A stretch of DNA of 24,634 nt from a virus: positions 1 through 24,634 of IMG/VR virus record IMGVR_UViG_3300022937_000142, one strand, 5' to 3'. The translations under genes were made by a program, and so were the position numbers. Numbering within the stretch: the stretch's first letter is position 1; the number at the start of each line of letters is the position of its first letter. Shown here in pieces: positions 1-6,532 of the stretch. The notes below the pieces were generated by a model. It was not told where the DNA came from and did not search any database. It saw nothing but the letters and a program-made list of their open reading frames with translations.

Positions 1-2
1 TG

Positions 3-128
3 ATTACAAATGACAGACTAATACCCGACTTTAAAGTATGCACCCAAAACTACACCGTAGAAAATACACCAAAGTGGAGTGTAGGACACACCGACGAATG
101 GAATTATAAAGCCAAAGACGAAGAATAG
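3..128 (+). CDS. C-terminal end of an unknown protein (partial)
   Basis: An open frame runs from the window edge to a TAG at 126-128 and gives 41 C-terminal residues, ending in WNYKAKDEE. The start lies upstream of the window. The fragment is polar with an acidic end and shows no domain I recognise. It is read as coding because it is on the same strand as all other genes, is open to the edge, and is followed within a few bases by a consensus promoter for the next gene. T4-like phages often have replication or late-transcription genes next to dsbA, but nothing here identifies which one. Confidence 0.5.
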   Translation: MTNDRLIPDFKVCTQNYTVENTPKWSVGHTDEWNYKAKDEE

Positions 129-131
129 TTC

Positions 132-160
132 TTGACATCTAGTATAAATCAATATATAAT
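132..160 (+). promoter_or_regulatory. Sigma-70 promoter upstream of dsbA
   Basis: TTGACA at 132-137 and TATAAT at 155-160 are both perfect consensus hexamers with a 17-nt spacer. The predicted start is near 167, about 20 nt before the dsbA start codon, leaving room for the AAAGGAG ribosome binding site at 174-180. Confidence 0.8.
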
Positions 161-186
161 ATAAAAACTAACAAAGGAGATACCAT

Positions 187-447
187 ATGAGTGGAAAAGT
201 TTTCGGACCTGAAGAAAAGGCAAAACTAGTTCAAGTTATCAATGACGGTGCAAGTGTAATGCAAGAAGTACAAGATCTTAGAGAAGGTCTTAAAGACACG
301 GTAAAAGCAGTTGCAGAAGAACTAGATCTTAAGCCAGGTCTAATTAATAAAGCCATTTCAGTTGCACACAAAGGTAATTGGCAAGAAGTTTATAACGACT
401 TTGACGACCTTGAAACTATTGTTGTTACTACTGGGAAAGACAAATAA
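187..447 (+). CDS. dsbA: DsbA-like dsDNA-binding, late-transcription modulator
   Basis: This 86-aa, mostly helical, charged protein resembles T4 DsbA (89 aa), a small double-stranded DNA-binding protein that binds near late promoters and modulates transcription by host RNA polymerase. The similarity is in length, overall helical pattern and the middle segment: a helix ending in a VAEELDL-like turn, then an acidic C-terminal helix (DFDDLETIV). The assignment rests on recall of the family, not on a search. The ATG at 187 follows AAAGGAG with good spacing and sits behind a consensus promoter. In T4, dsbA lies near gene 33 and rnh. Here the FEN-type nuclease is about 17 kb away. Its presence suggests T4-style late transcription. 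Confidence 0.65.
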   Translation: MSGKVFGPEEKAKLVQVINDGASVMQEVQDLREGLKDTVKAVAEELDLKPGLINKAISVAHKGNWQEVYNDFDDLETIVVTTGKDK

Positions 448-729
448 TTGAAAAAAGTAATAGACTTCTGGGCCGAGAGTTATCGGTCTGACAAAATTGC
501 ATTCGCTTTTGAACTATTAAGTTTTCTATTTACGGTTGGTGCAAGTTTAACACTTGCATTCACAGCCGACAATCCAGATATGCGTATTGTATATCCAGGA
601 TTTTTTATAGGTTCACTTGCAGGAGTGTATGCTTATTATAGACGAAGAATTGCATGGCCTTTGCTACTAACAACCTACTTTGCTGTGGTTAATGTTTTTG
701 GCTTTGGTGTTGCAATAGGTTGGTGGTAG
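448..729 (+). CDS. Small three-helix membrane protein, copy 1
   Basis: This 93-aa protein begins with a TTG codon directly abutting the TAA of dsbA, so translation is probably coupled. A short polar N-terminus (DFWAESYRSDK) is followed by about three hydrophobic segments near residues 19-40, 46-62 and 71-90, and the protein ends in GWW. It is a clear paralogue of the protein at 933-1226: both share SY.SDK.AF..E, TA..P.M..IYP, a basic RR pair and a WPL..T.YFA....FGFG..GWW ending. It probably sits in the host inner membrane. Function is unknown. No signal peptide distinct from the first helix is seen. Confidence 0.8.
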   Translation: MKKVIDFWAESYRSDKIAFAFELLSFLFTVGASLTLAFTADNPDMRIVYPGFFIGSLAGVYAYYRRRIAWPLLLTTYFAVVNVFGFGVAIGWW

Positions 730-732
730 TAT

Positions 733-936
733 ATGCCAAGAAAACAAAAATATCAAGACGTTTCACATTACGATCCTAAAATTCATTCAAAGACAAAAGG
801 TGGGTATGGATTTGGTATGAAACGAAGTATAAAAGACATTCCAGGCGAAGCCAGCGGATTACATTTAGCAAAAGTATTCGGTTGGGAAATACCTGATCAT
901 CTTAAACCACTAGCAAAGAAACTAAAAATATTATGA
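733..936 (+). CDS. Small basic protein of unknown function
   Basis: This 67-aa protein is rich in Lys, His and Gly, with a glycine-rich KGGYGFGMKR segment near residues 22-31 and a C-terminal amphipathic stretch ending KPLAKKLKIL. It lies between the two paralogous membrane proteins, 3 nt after the first and overlapping the second by 4 nt (ATGA), so the three are probably cotranslated. I see no catalytic motif and do not recognise the family. The basic charge would fit nucleic-acid or acidic-protein binding, but that is only inference. Confidence 0.7.
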   Translation: MPRKQKYQDVSHYDPKIHSKTKGGYGFGMKRSIKDIPGEASGLHLAKVFGWEIPDHLKPLAKKLKIL

Positions 937-1226
937 AAAATTTATGGGAAAAAGTAAAGCAATTTTGGATTAGAAGTTATACCTCTGATAAAACAGCGTT
1001 CTACTATGAAACAATAGCAAGTATATGTGTGTTTATATCAATGACTTGGATTAGTGTTACAGCAGATGCTCCTCCAATGCATTTAATTTATCCTGTAAGT
1101 TTTACAGGTGCGGTGTTTAGTATTGTTGCATTTGTAAGACGTCAAGTTGGTTGGCCACTTGTAATGACAAGTTATTTTGCTTGTTTACATATCTTTGGCT
1201 TTGGTAGAGCAATGGGTTGGTGGTAA
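933..1226 (+). CDS. Small three-helix membrane protein, copy 2
   Basis: This 97-aa protein is a paralogue of 448-729. Shared landmarks are RSYTSDKTAF near the N-terminus, TADAPPMHLIYP in the middle, an arginine pair (RRQVGWPL) and the C-terminal FGFGRAMGWW. Three hydrophobic segments are predicted near residues 25-43, 52-68 and 75-94. The start overlaps the stop of the preceding small gene as ATGA. Duplication followed by divergence is the simplest reading, since the two differ at most positions outside the shared motifs. The role is unknown. Retention of both copies suggests they are not redundant, perhaps forming a heteromeric membrane complex. Confidence 0.8.
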   Translation: MKNLWEKVKQFWIRSYTSDKTAFYYETIASICVFISMTWISVTADAPPMHLIYPVSFTGAVFSIVAFVRRQVGWPLVMTSYFACLHIFGFGRAMGWW

Positions 1227-1948
1227 TGAAGTCTTTGCCATATGAATTTAAGGTATGGAGCCAACACAAAGAAGACGGAATTATTGAGTTGCTAACAAAC
1301 TCTATCAAAGATAATACAAAAACATTTTTAGAAATAGGATGGGGCAATGGTACAGAAAACATGACCCATCATTTAATGGATCAAGGATGGGGCGGAGTTG
1401 GTGTTGATGCTGATCCTAGAATTTTTTCAAAAGCCGTATTACCAGATAACTTCAAACACATCAATCTTAAGGTAACACCAAAAAATGTGGATAAGGCATT
1501 TAAGGATACTCCAAAAATTTTTGATTTCTTTTCGTTAGATATTGATAGTTATGATTATGAAATATCTAAATGGTTATTAGAAAATAATTATATTCCAAAG
1601 GTTGTTTGTTTAGAAATTAACAAAAGATTTGGTCCTAACATCTATGCTAGTTTTCCTTTTATAGAATTTGCTTCTAAACACAACGGATTTTACAAAAAAA
1701 CAGGACTATTTGGTGTAAGTCTAGCAAAGTATAAAAAACTTTGGACCGATTACGGGTACAAGTACTTTGGCTATGACACTTCTGCTAATAATATTTTCTT
1801 TTATCATCCAGAGTATGTAAACAATCTAGATAATATGGAAAGACATTCCGACGAATCTTTTCCTGTAACTGACGATTCTGCTATGATAACTATGGTAGAA
1901 AACAATAGTTATTGGAAACCACTTAGAGAAAAAATATGGAAAAAATAA
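1226..1948 (+). CDS. SAM-dependent methyltransferase, FkbM-like
   Basis: This 240-aa Rossmann-type methyltransferase probably transfers a methyl group from S-adenosylmethionine. Motif I is TFLEIGWGNGTENMT (residues about 33-47), followed by GVGVDADP with D61 placed to bind the ribose. A later FFSLDIDSYDY motif, about residues 98-108, matches the strand-4 region. The layout resembles class I FkbM-like enzymes that act on small molecules or glycans. The substrate cannot be read from sequence. The ATG at 1226 shares bases with the TAA of the previous gene (TAATG) and is preferred over an in-frame TTG at 1217. No DNA-methylase DPPY-type motif is seen, so a DNA target is not indicated. Confidence 0.7.
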   Translation: MKSLPYEFKVWSQHKEDGIIELLTNSIKDNTKTFLEIGWGNGTENMTHHLMDQGWGGVGVDADPRIFSKAVLPDNFKHINLKVTPKNVDKAFKDTPKIFDFFSLDIDSYDYEISKWLLENNYIPKVVCLEINKRFGPNIYASFPFIEFASKHNGFYKKTGLFGVSLAKYKKLWTDYGYKYFGYDTSANNIFFYHPEYVNNLDNMERHSDESFPVTDDSAMITMVENNSYWKPLREKIWKK

Positions 1949-2148
1949 CATTAAGAGAAAAAATTAACAATAAAATGGATCACTTGCAAACCTTAATGGA
2001 AGGGCAGGCACACATTGACAGACCTGAATATGTTAAAGACGTAATTTCATGGGTATCAAAATTTTGGAGTGTATTAAGCGAAGAAGATAAAGACTATATA
2101 CACGGTGCCCAATATGCACTAGAAGAAAAAATGGAGTGGAAAGTTTGA
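1936..2148 (+). CDS. Small conserved-looking protein of unknown function
   Basis: This 70-aa, mostly helical protein overlaps the end of the methyltransferase by 13 nt. The middle segment (HIDRPEYVKDVISWVSKFW) and the acidic LSEEDKDYIHGAQYALEE tail resemble a short conserved unknown I associate with marine T4-like phages; this is memory, not a search. No catalytic or metal-binding motif is apparent. Its close coupling to the methyltransferase upstream and the HAD phosphatase downstream suggests co-expression. Confidence 0.7.
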   Translation: MEKITLREKINNKMDHLQTLMEGQAHIDRPEYVKDVISWVSKFWSVLSEEDKDYIHGAQYALEEKMEWKV

Positions 2149-2486
2149 AATATATTGTAGACATTGACGGAACCATTTGTAATCTAAATATTACACCCGA
2201 CGGTAAAAATGAATATGAGTACGCAAAACCTTACGAGGATAGAATCGCACACTTCAATAAATTATTTGAAGAAGGTCACGAAGTTATATACTGGACGGCA
2301 AGAGGCATGAGCAATGGTAATTTAGAAGCAAAAAAAGAACTAACTTATAATCAACTAAGAAGTTGGGGTGTTAAGTACACTGACGTAAGGTTTGAAAAGC
2401 CTCACTATGATATTTGGATTGACGATAAAGCAATAAACGTAGATGCGTATTTTGAACAAATAGAACTTGACAAAATATTGAAATGA
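2145..2486 (+). CDS. HAD-superfamily phosphatase-like protein
   Basis: This 113-aa protein has the motifs of small HAD hydrolases: DIDGT at residues 6-10 (nucleophile D6, acid/base D8), a threonine in motif II (YWTARG, T51), a lysine at 85, and IDD at 92-94 binding magnesium. It most resembles the short capsule-biosynthesis-phosphatase or polynucleotide-kinase-phosphatase-like group. A TTG start at 2145 overlaps the previous stop and has GGAG at 2133-2136 with an 8-nt spacer. A GTG at 2136 is in frame but lacks a good ribosome binding site. The substrate is unknown; a nucleotide or sugar phosphate is plausible. Its 3' end carries a promoter for the next gene. Confidence 0.75.
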   Translation: MKYIVDIDGTICNLNITPDGKNEYEYAKPYEDRIAHFNKLFEEGHEVIYWTARGMSNGNLEAKKELTYNQLRSWGVKYTDVRFEKPHYDIWIDDKAINVDAYFEQIELDKILK

Positions 2487-2495
2487 TTGTATTAT
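2467..2495 (+). promoter_or_regulatory. Sigma-70 promoter inside the end of the HAD gene
   Basis: TTGACA at 2467-2472 and TATTAT at 2490-2495 have a 17-nt spacer. A second TATAAT overlaps at 2496-2501 but would need a 23-nt spacer. The promoter lies across the HAD stop codon and would drive the gene at 2516. Confidence 0.65.
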
Positions 2496-2515
2496 TATAA
2501 TAACAAAGGAGTTTT

Positions 2516-2788
2516 ATGGGAATTGACATCAAGAGACGATACGATCCATACGAAGACAAACCATCTAAAGAAGAACAGCAAGAAAAATTAGACAAGTTAA
2601 TGAAGAAGTTTTTAGCCAAAGGCGGTAAAATAGAAAAACTGGAACCGGGTGCGGCACAAGGTGCTGGCGGAATGGACAGATCGCCACATTGGACTGATGC
2701 AGAACTTAAGGCAAAATATAGATTAGAACATGGTATTAAAGAACCTAAACAACCTACTAAAGGCCGAAAAAAGAAAACAAAGAAATAG
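2516..2788 (+). CDS. Lysine-rich small protein of unknown function
   Basis: This 90-aa protein has three parts: a charged helical N-terminal half (SKEEQQEKLDKLMKKFLAKGG), a small Gly/Ala turn (GAAQGAGG), and a tail of almost pure Lys/Arg (KGRKKKTKK). A strong AAAGGAG site precedes the ATG. The basic tail suggests nucleic-acid contact. It sits directly upstream of the DNA polymerase leader, under its own promoter, so a replication-linked role is possible. I recognise no family. Confidence 0.75.
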   Translation: MGIDIKRRYDPYEDKPSKEEQQEKLDKLMKKFLAKGGKIEKLEPGAAQGAGGMDRSPHWTDAELKAKYRLEHGIKEPKQPTKGRKKKTKK

Positions 2789-2876
2789 TATCACATAAGT
2801 ATATGTGTAGAAGGTACATCCAGCCACAAATGGAGTTTTTGGTATTGTCAGCCGAAAGTGACAAACAGGAGAAAAA
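2789..2876 (+). promoter_or_regulatory. Structured leader of the polymerase gene with an operator-like hairpin
   Basis: The 88-nt gap can form three hairpins. The first is CACATA/TATGTG at 2792-2807 with a 4-nt loop. The second pairs 2824-2830 with 2836-2842, with one mismatch. The third is a perfect 6-bp stem TTGTCA/TGACAA at 2845-2850 and 2859-2864 with the 8-nt loop GCCGAAAG. The AGGAG ribosome binding site (2867-2871) begins right after the third stem. T4 gp43 represses its own translation by binding a short stem with an 8-nt loop at its ribosome binding site. The geometry here is similar, but the loop sequence differs from T4. Confidence 0.5.
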
Positions 2877-5546
2877 ATGAGTTATGTAGACGCTCTCTGG
2901 AATAGAGACAAAGATATTATTAAAGTCGTTGAAAGAACTAAAAACGGCGATCGAGAATTTAGAGAATTCCCTGCAAGATACGTATTTTATTACGGCGACC
3001 AAAAAGGTAAGCATCAATCCACTACGGGCAATCCGTGTACTAGAGTTGTATGTAAAAGTTGGAAAGACTTTATTAAAGAACAAAAGATAAACAAACACAA
3101 AGGTTTGTTTGAAGCCGATATTAATCCTGTATATCGTTTGCTTGAAGAAAACTATCAAGGACAAGACGCACCAAATCTACACGTTGCATTTTTCGATATT
3201 GAGGTTGACTTTGATCCGGAACGTGGATATAGTTCACCTGAAGATCCATTTACAGCGATTACAGCAATCACCGTACACCTGCAATGGTTGAATAGTTTAG
3301 TAACACTAGCACTTCCGCCTAAAACAATGACCATGGAAGATGCCAAGTATGCAGTTAAAGACTTTCCTAATACACACCTGTTTGAAACTGAAGCAGAAAT
3401 GCTTGACACGTTCTTAGACTTAATTCAAGATGCAGATATTTTATCAGGGTGGAACAGCGAAGGCTATGATATTCCATACACCGTGAACCGTATTACTCGT
3501 GTGCTTTCAAAAGAAGATACAAGACGTTTTTGTTTATGGGATCAATATCCTAAGAAAAGAACTTATGAAAAGTTTGGTCGTGAACAGGAAACATATGATC
3601 TGATCGGACGTCAACACTTAGATAGTCTTGAATTGTATCGTAAGTACACATATGAAGAAAGACACACATATAGACTTGATGCTATTGGTGAAATGGAGAT
3701 CGGTGAGAAGAAAACCGTATACGAAGGTACACTTGATCAGTTATATAACAACGACTTTAGAACATTTATTGAATATAACAGGCAAGACGTTGAACTACTA
3801 GACAAACTAGATAAGAAACTACGTTTTATTGACCTAGCAAACGAACTTGCACACGCAAACACCGTGTTGTTACCAACAACAATGGGTGCAGTAGCAGTTA
3901 CAGAACAAGCAATTATTAACGAAGCACACAGACGTGGCTTTGTTGTTCCTAATAGGGTACACAGAGAACCAGGTAGTGAACCTGCCGCGGGTGCTTATGT
4001 TGCTTATCCTAAAAAAGGATTGCATGACTGGATCGGATCAATGGACATTAATTCACTATATCCTTCTGTTATTAGAGCATTGAATATGGATCCAGCAACC
4101 GTTGTAGGACAACTAAGACCAACATACACAGAAGAACATATTAAAAATGAAATGACATTGCGTAAAAAGTCATTTGCGGCGGCATGGGAAGGACGTTTCG
4201 GCAGTTTAGAATATGATGCTGTAATGGAACAAAGAAAAGATATACAACTTACCGTTGACTGGGAAAACGGCGAATCAGATGTTATGAGTGCCGCAGAGTT
4301 TTATAGATTAATCTTTGATAGTAATCAACCATGGATGCTTACTGCTAATGGCACTATTCTTACAACAGAAAAAGAAGGTGTTATTCCAGGACTACTAGAA
4401 CGCTGGTATGCTGAACGTAAAGAAATGCAGGCTAAGAAAACTGAAGCAATCCAAGCAGGAAATAAAATCGAAAGTGCATTCTGGGATAAACGACAACTTG
4501 TTAAAAAGATTAATCTAAATAGTTTGTATGGTGCTATTCTTAATCCTGGTTGTAGATTCTTTGATCCACGAATTGGTCAAAGTACAACACTAACAGGCAG
4601 AGCCATTACAAAACACATGGCAAGTAAAGTTAATGAAATTATCACAGGCGAATATGATCACTTAGGTAAAGCAATTATCTATGGTGATACTGACTCCTGT
4701 TACTTTAGTGCATATACTAGTCTACGTGCAGAAATCGATAAACAAGATATTCCATGGAATAAAGAAAGCATTATTGCACTTTATGATCAAATTTGTGATG
4801 AAGCAAATACTACTTTTCCTAAATTTATGCAGGACGCATTTCATTGTCCTAAGAGCAGGGGTAAAGTTATTGCCGCAGGTAGAGAAGTTGTTGGCGAAAA
4901 AGGTTTGTTTATTACAAAGAAAAGATATGCTATTCTAATCTATGATCTAGAAGGCGAACGTATGGACACTGAAGGCAAACCAGGTAAGGTAAAAGCAATG
5001 GGTCTTGATCTTAAGAGATCAGATACTCCTGTGTTTATGCAGGACTTCCTAAGTGAAGTATTGTTGGCTGTGCTAACAGGTGCCCAAGAAGAACAGGTGC
5101 TTGATATGATTAGCGAGTTCCGAACAAAATTCAAAGCACGACCAGGTTGGGAAAAAGGTTCACCTAAACGTGCAAACAATATTACTGATTATCTTGCCAA
5201 ACTCAAAAAGCAAGGTAAGGTTAATATGCCTGGTCATGTAAGGGCAAGTATCAATTGGAACACCCTTAAAGAAATGAACAGCGACAATTATAGTATGCAA
5301 ATTGTTGACGGTATGAAGGTTATCGTTTGCAAACTAAAACAGAATCCTATGGGATATACTTCGGTTGCATATCCTACAGACGAATTAAGAATACCAAGTT
5401 GGTTTCAAGAACTGCCATTTGCGGATGACGAAATGGAATCAGTTATTATTGATAAAAAATTGGGTAATCTTATAGATGTTTTGGATTGGGATATAAAATC
5501 AACCGAACAGAAGAATACATTCAATAATTTATTTGACTTTGAATGA
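2877..5546 (+). CDS. 43: Family-B DNA polymerase (T4 gp43-like)
   Basis: This 889-aa replicative polymerase is close to T4 gp43 (898 aa). The N-terminal half carries the 3'-5' proofreading exonuclease: Exo I FDIEV (D107, E109), Exo II SGWNSEGYDIPY and Exo III YNRQDVELL. The polymerase half carries motif A DINSLYPS (from D390), motif B KKINLNSLYG and motif C YGDTDS (602-607), plus the KKRYA element. All catalytic carboxylates are present. The C-terminus ends QKNTFNNLFDFE, resembling the clamp-binding tail of RB69 gp43 and a PIP-box, which fits the sliding clamp encoded next. It follows a structured leader and an AGGAG site. Confidence 0.97.
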   Translation: MSYVDALWNRDKDIIKVVERTKNGDREFREFPARYVFYYGDQKGKHQSTTGNPCTRVVCKSWKDFIKEQKINKHKGLFEADINPVYRLLEENYQGQDAPNLHVAFFDIEVDFDPERGYSSPEDPFTAITAITVHLQWLNSLVTLALPPKTMTMEDAKYAVKDFPNTHLFETEAEMLDTFLDLIQDADILSGWNSEGYDIPYTVNRITRVLSKEDTRRFCLWDQYPKKRTYEKFGREQETYDLIGRQHLDSLELYRKYTYEERHTYRLDAIGEMEIGEKKTVYEGTLDQLYNNDFRTFIEYNRQDVELLDKLDKKLRFIDLANELAHANTVLLPTTMGAVAVTEQAIINEAHRRGFVVPNRVHREPGSEPAAGAYVAYPKKGLHDWIGSMDINSLYPSVIRALNMDPATVVGQLRPTYTEEHIKNEMTLRKKSFAAAWEGRFGSLEYDAVMEQRKDIQLTVDWENGESDVMSAAEFYRLIFDSNQPWMLTANGTILTTEKEGVIPGLLERWYAERKEMQAKKTEAIQAGNKIESAFWDKRQLVKKINLNSLYGAILNPGCRFFDPRIGQSTTLTGRAITKHMASKVNEIITGEYDHLGKAIIYGDTDSCYFSAYTSLRAEIDKQDIPWNKESIIALYDQICDEANTTFPKFMQDAFHCPKSRGKVIAAGREVVGEKGLFITKKRYAILIYDLEGERMDTEGKPGKVKAMGLDLKRSDTPVFMQDFLSEVLLAVLTGAQEEQVLDMISEFRTKFKARPGWEKGSPKRANNITDYLAKLKKQGKVNMPGHVRASINWNTLKEMNSDNYSMQIVDGMKVIVCKLKQNPMGYTSVAYPTDELRIPSWFQELPFADDEMESVIIDKKLGNLIDVLDWDIKSTEQKNTFNNLFDFE

Positions 5547-5561
5547 TTTTCTAAATATAAT
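5533..5561 (+). promoter_or_regulatory. Sigma-70 promoter for the sliding clamp
   Basis: TTGACT at 5533-5538 (one mismatch) and TATAAT at 5556-5561 have a 17-nt spacer. The -35 lies inside the last codons of the polymerase gene. The predicted start near 5568 precedes an ACGGAG ribosome binding site and the ATG at 5585. This would let the clamp be made in excess of the polymerase. Confidence 0.7.
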
Positions 5562-5584
5562 AGTAATAAGGAACGGAGAAAACT

Positions 5585-6316
5585 ATGAAAGACATATTAC
5601 AAGACATTGTAGCACATACACACGCACTTGGCTTTTTAAACATTGTTAAAGTAAACGGTGATGATGCACAAACAGGTATTGATAGCATGGCAGAGGATCG
5701 ATCTGTTATTCTACAAGCAAACACAAAAGCACCACAGATTGAGATGAAGGGTACTTTTGGTATGCCTAACCTAAATAAACTAGACATTCATTTAAAGTGT
5801 CCAGAATACAAAGATGGTGCAACTATTGATGTAGTAACCGCTGACAGAAACGGTTCAACTATTCCAGTAGGCATTCATTTTGAAAACAAAGCAGGTGACT
5901 TTAAAAATGATTATCGTTTTATGAACGCTGACATTATTAATGAAAAACTTAAAACCGTTAAATTTAAAGGTGCAAGTTGGGACGTTGAAGTTGCTCCAAC
6001 TATTGCTAACGTACAACGTTTTAAATTACAAGCAACTGCTAACGCAGAAGAAACGGTGTTTACGGTTATTACAGATGGCACAAATCTTAAATTTAAATTC
6101 GGTGATGCAAGTACACACGCAGGTGAATTTATTTTTGCGGCAAATATTACAGGATCACTTAAAAATGAATGGGCATGGCCAGTAGCACAAGTTATGGCTA
6201 TTTTAAACTTAGATGGTGATAAAGTAATGCGTATTTCAGACCAAGGTGCAATGCAAATTGCAGTTGATAGTGGTTTAGCACAATACGAATACATTTTACC
6301 AGCACAAAGCAAATAA
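5585..6316 (+). CDS. 45: Sliding clamp, PCNA/gp45-like
   Basis: This 243-aa protein is probably the processivity clamp that encircles DNA and tethers the polymerase. It is rich in alternating beta strands with a PCNA-like pattern: a domain-connecting FGMPNLNKLDI segment, a KISD/MRISD-type strand (MRISDQGAMQIAVDSG), and a C-terminal strand ending QYEYILPAQ, like the end of PCNA. T4 gp45 is 228 aa. Primary similarity to T4 gp45 itself is weak, so the assignment leans on fold pattern, position directly after the polymerase, a dedicated promoter and the polymerase's clamp-binding tail. Clamp-loader genes 44 and 62, which follow gene 45 in T4, are not in this window. Confidence 0.65.
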   Translation: MKDILQDIVAHTHALGFLNIVKVNGDDAQTGIDSMAEDRSVILQANTKAPQIEMKGTFGMPNLNKLDIHLKCPEYKDGATIDVVTADRNGSTIPVGIHFENKAGDFKNDYRFMNADIINEKLKTVKFKGASWDVEVAPTIANVQRFKLQATANAEETVFTVITDGTNLKFKFGDASTHAGEFIFAANITGSLKNEWAWPVAQVMAILNLDGDKVMRISDQGAMQIAVDSGLAQYEYILPAQSK

Positions 6317-6322
6317 GGATAC

Positions 6323-6520
6323 ATGACAAAAAATAAAAAGCCAGGCTTAGTAGACAAAATAGGGAAAGCACATTCAAAGGTGTTTACATACGTTAGTAAA
6401 AAAGCAAAGACAAGTAAACTATGGGCATTATTATTAACAGCATTAGTAATATACGAATTAATAGAACATTTAGTTTACCCTTGGCTTGTTCCACTTTTAG
6501 CAATTAAAGCCTTTGGATAA
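6323..6520 (+). CDS. Small single-helix membrane protein
   Basis: This 65-aa protein has a basic N-terminal half (many Lys, residues 1-31) followed by a long hydrophobic segment of about residues 34-61 that could be one transmembrane helix or a hairpin. By the positive-inside rule the basic half should be cytoplasmic. It is preceded by AAGGA and lies 6 nt after the clamp gene, so it probably shares that transcript. No family is recognised. A membrane anchor or a host-membrane modifier is possible. Confidence 0.7.
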   Translation: MTKNKKPGLVDKIGKAHSKVFTYVSKKAKTSKLWALLLTALVIYELIEHLVYPWLVPLLAIKAFG

Positions 6521-6532
6521 TAGGAGAGTAAT

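Noticed and set aside
143-150. TATAAATC as a late-promoter -10
   Set aside because: It is one base off the T4 consensus and lies within the spacer of a perfect sigma-70 promoter. Evidence is too thin for a separate call.
2757-3164. Minus-strand open frame across the polymerase start
   Set aside because: It is the antisense shadow of the polymerase gene, has no ribosome site and no recognisable motif. All other genes are on the + strand.
5911-6357. Minus-strand open frame antisense to the clamp gene
   Set aside because: It mirrors codon bias of the + strand gene and has no start signal or family match.
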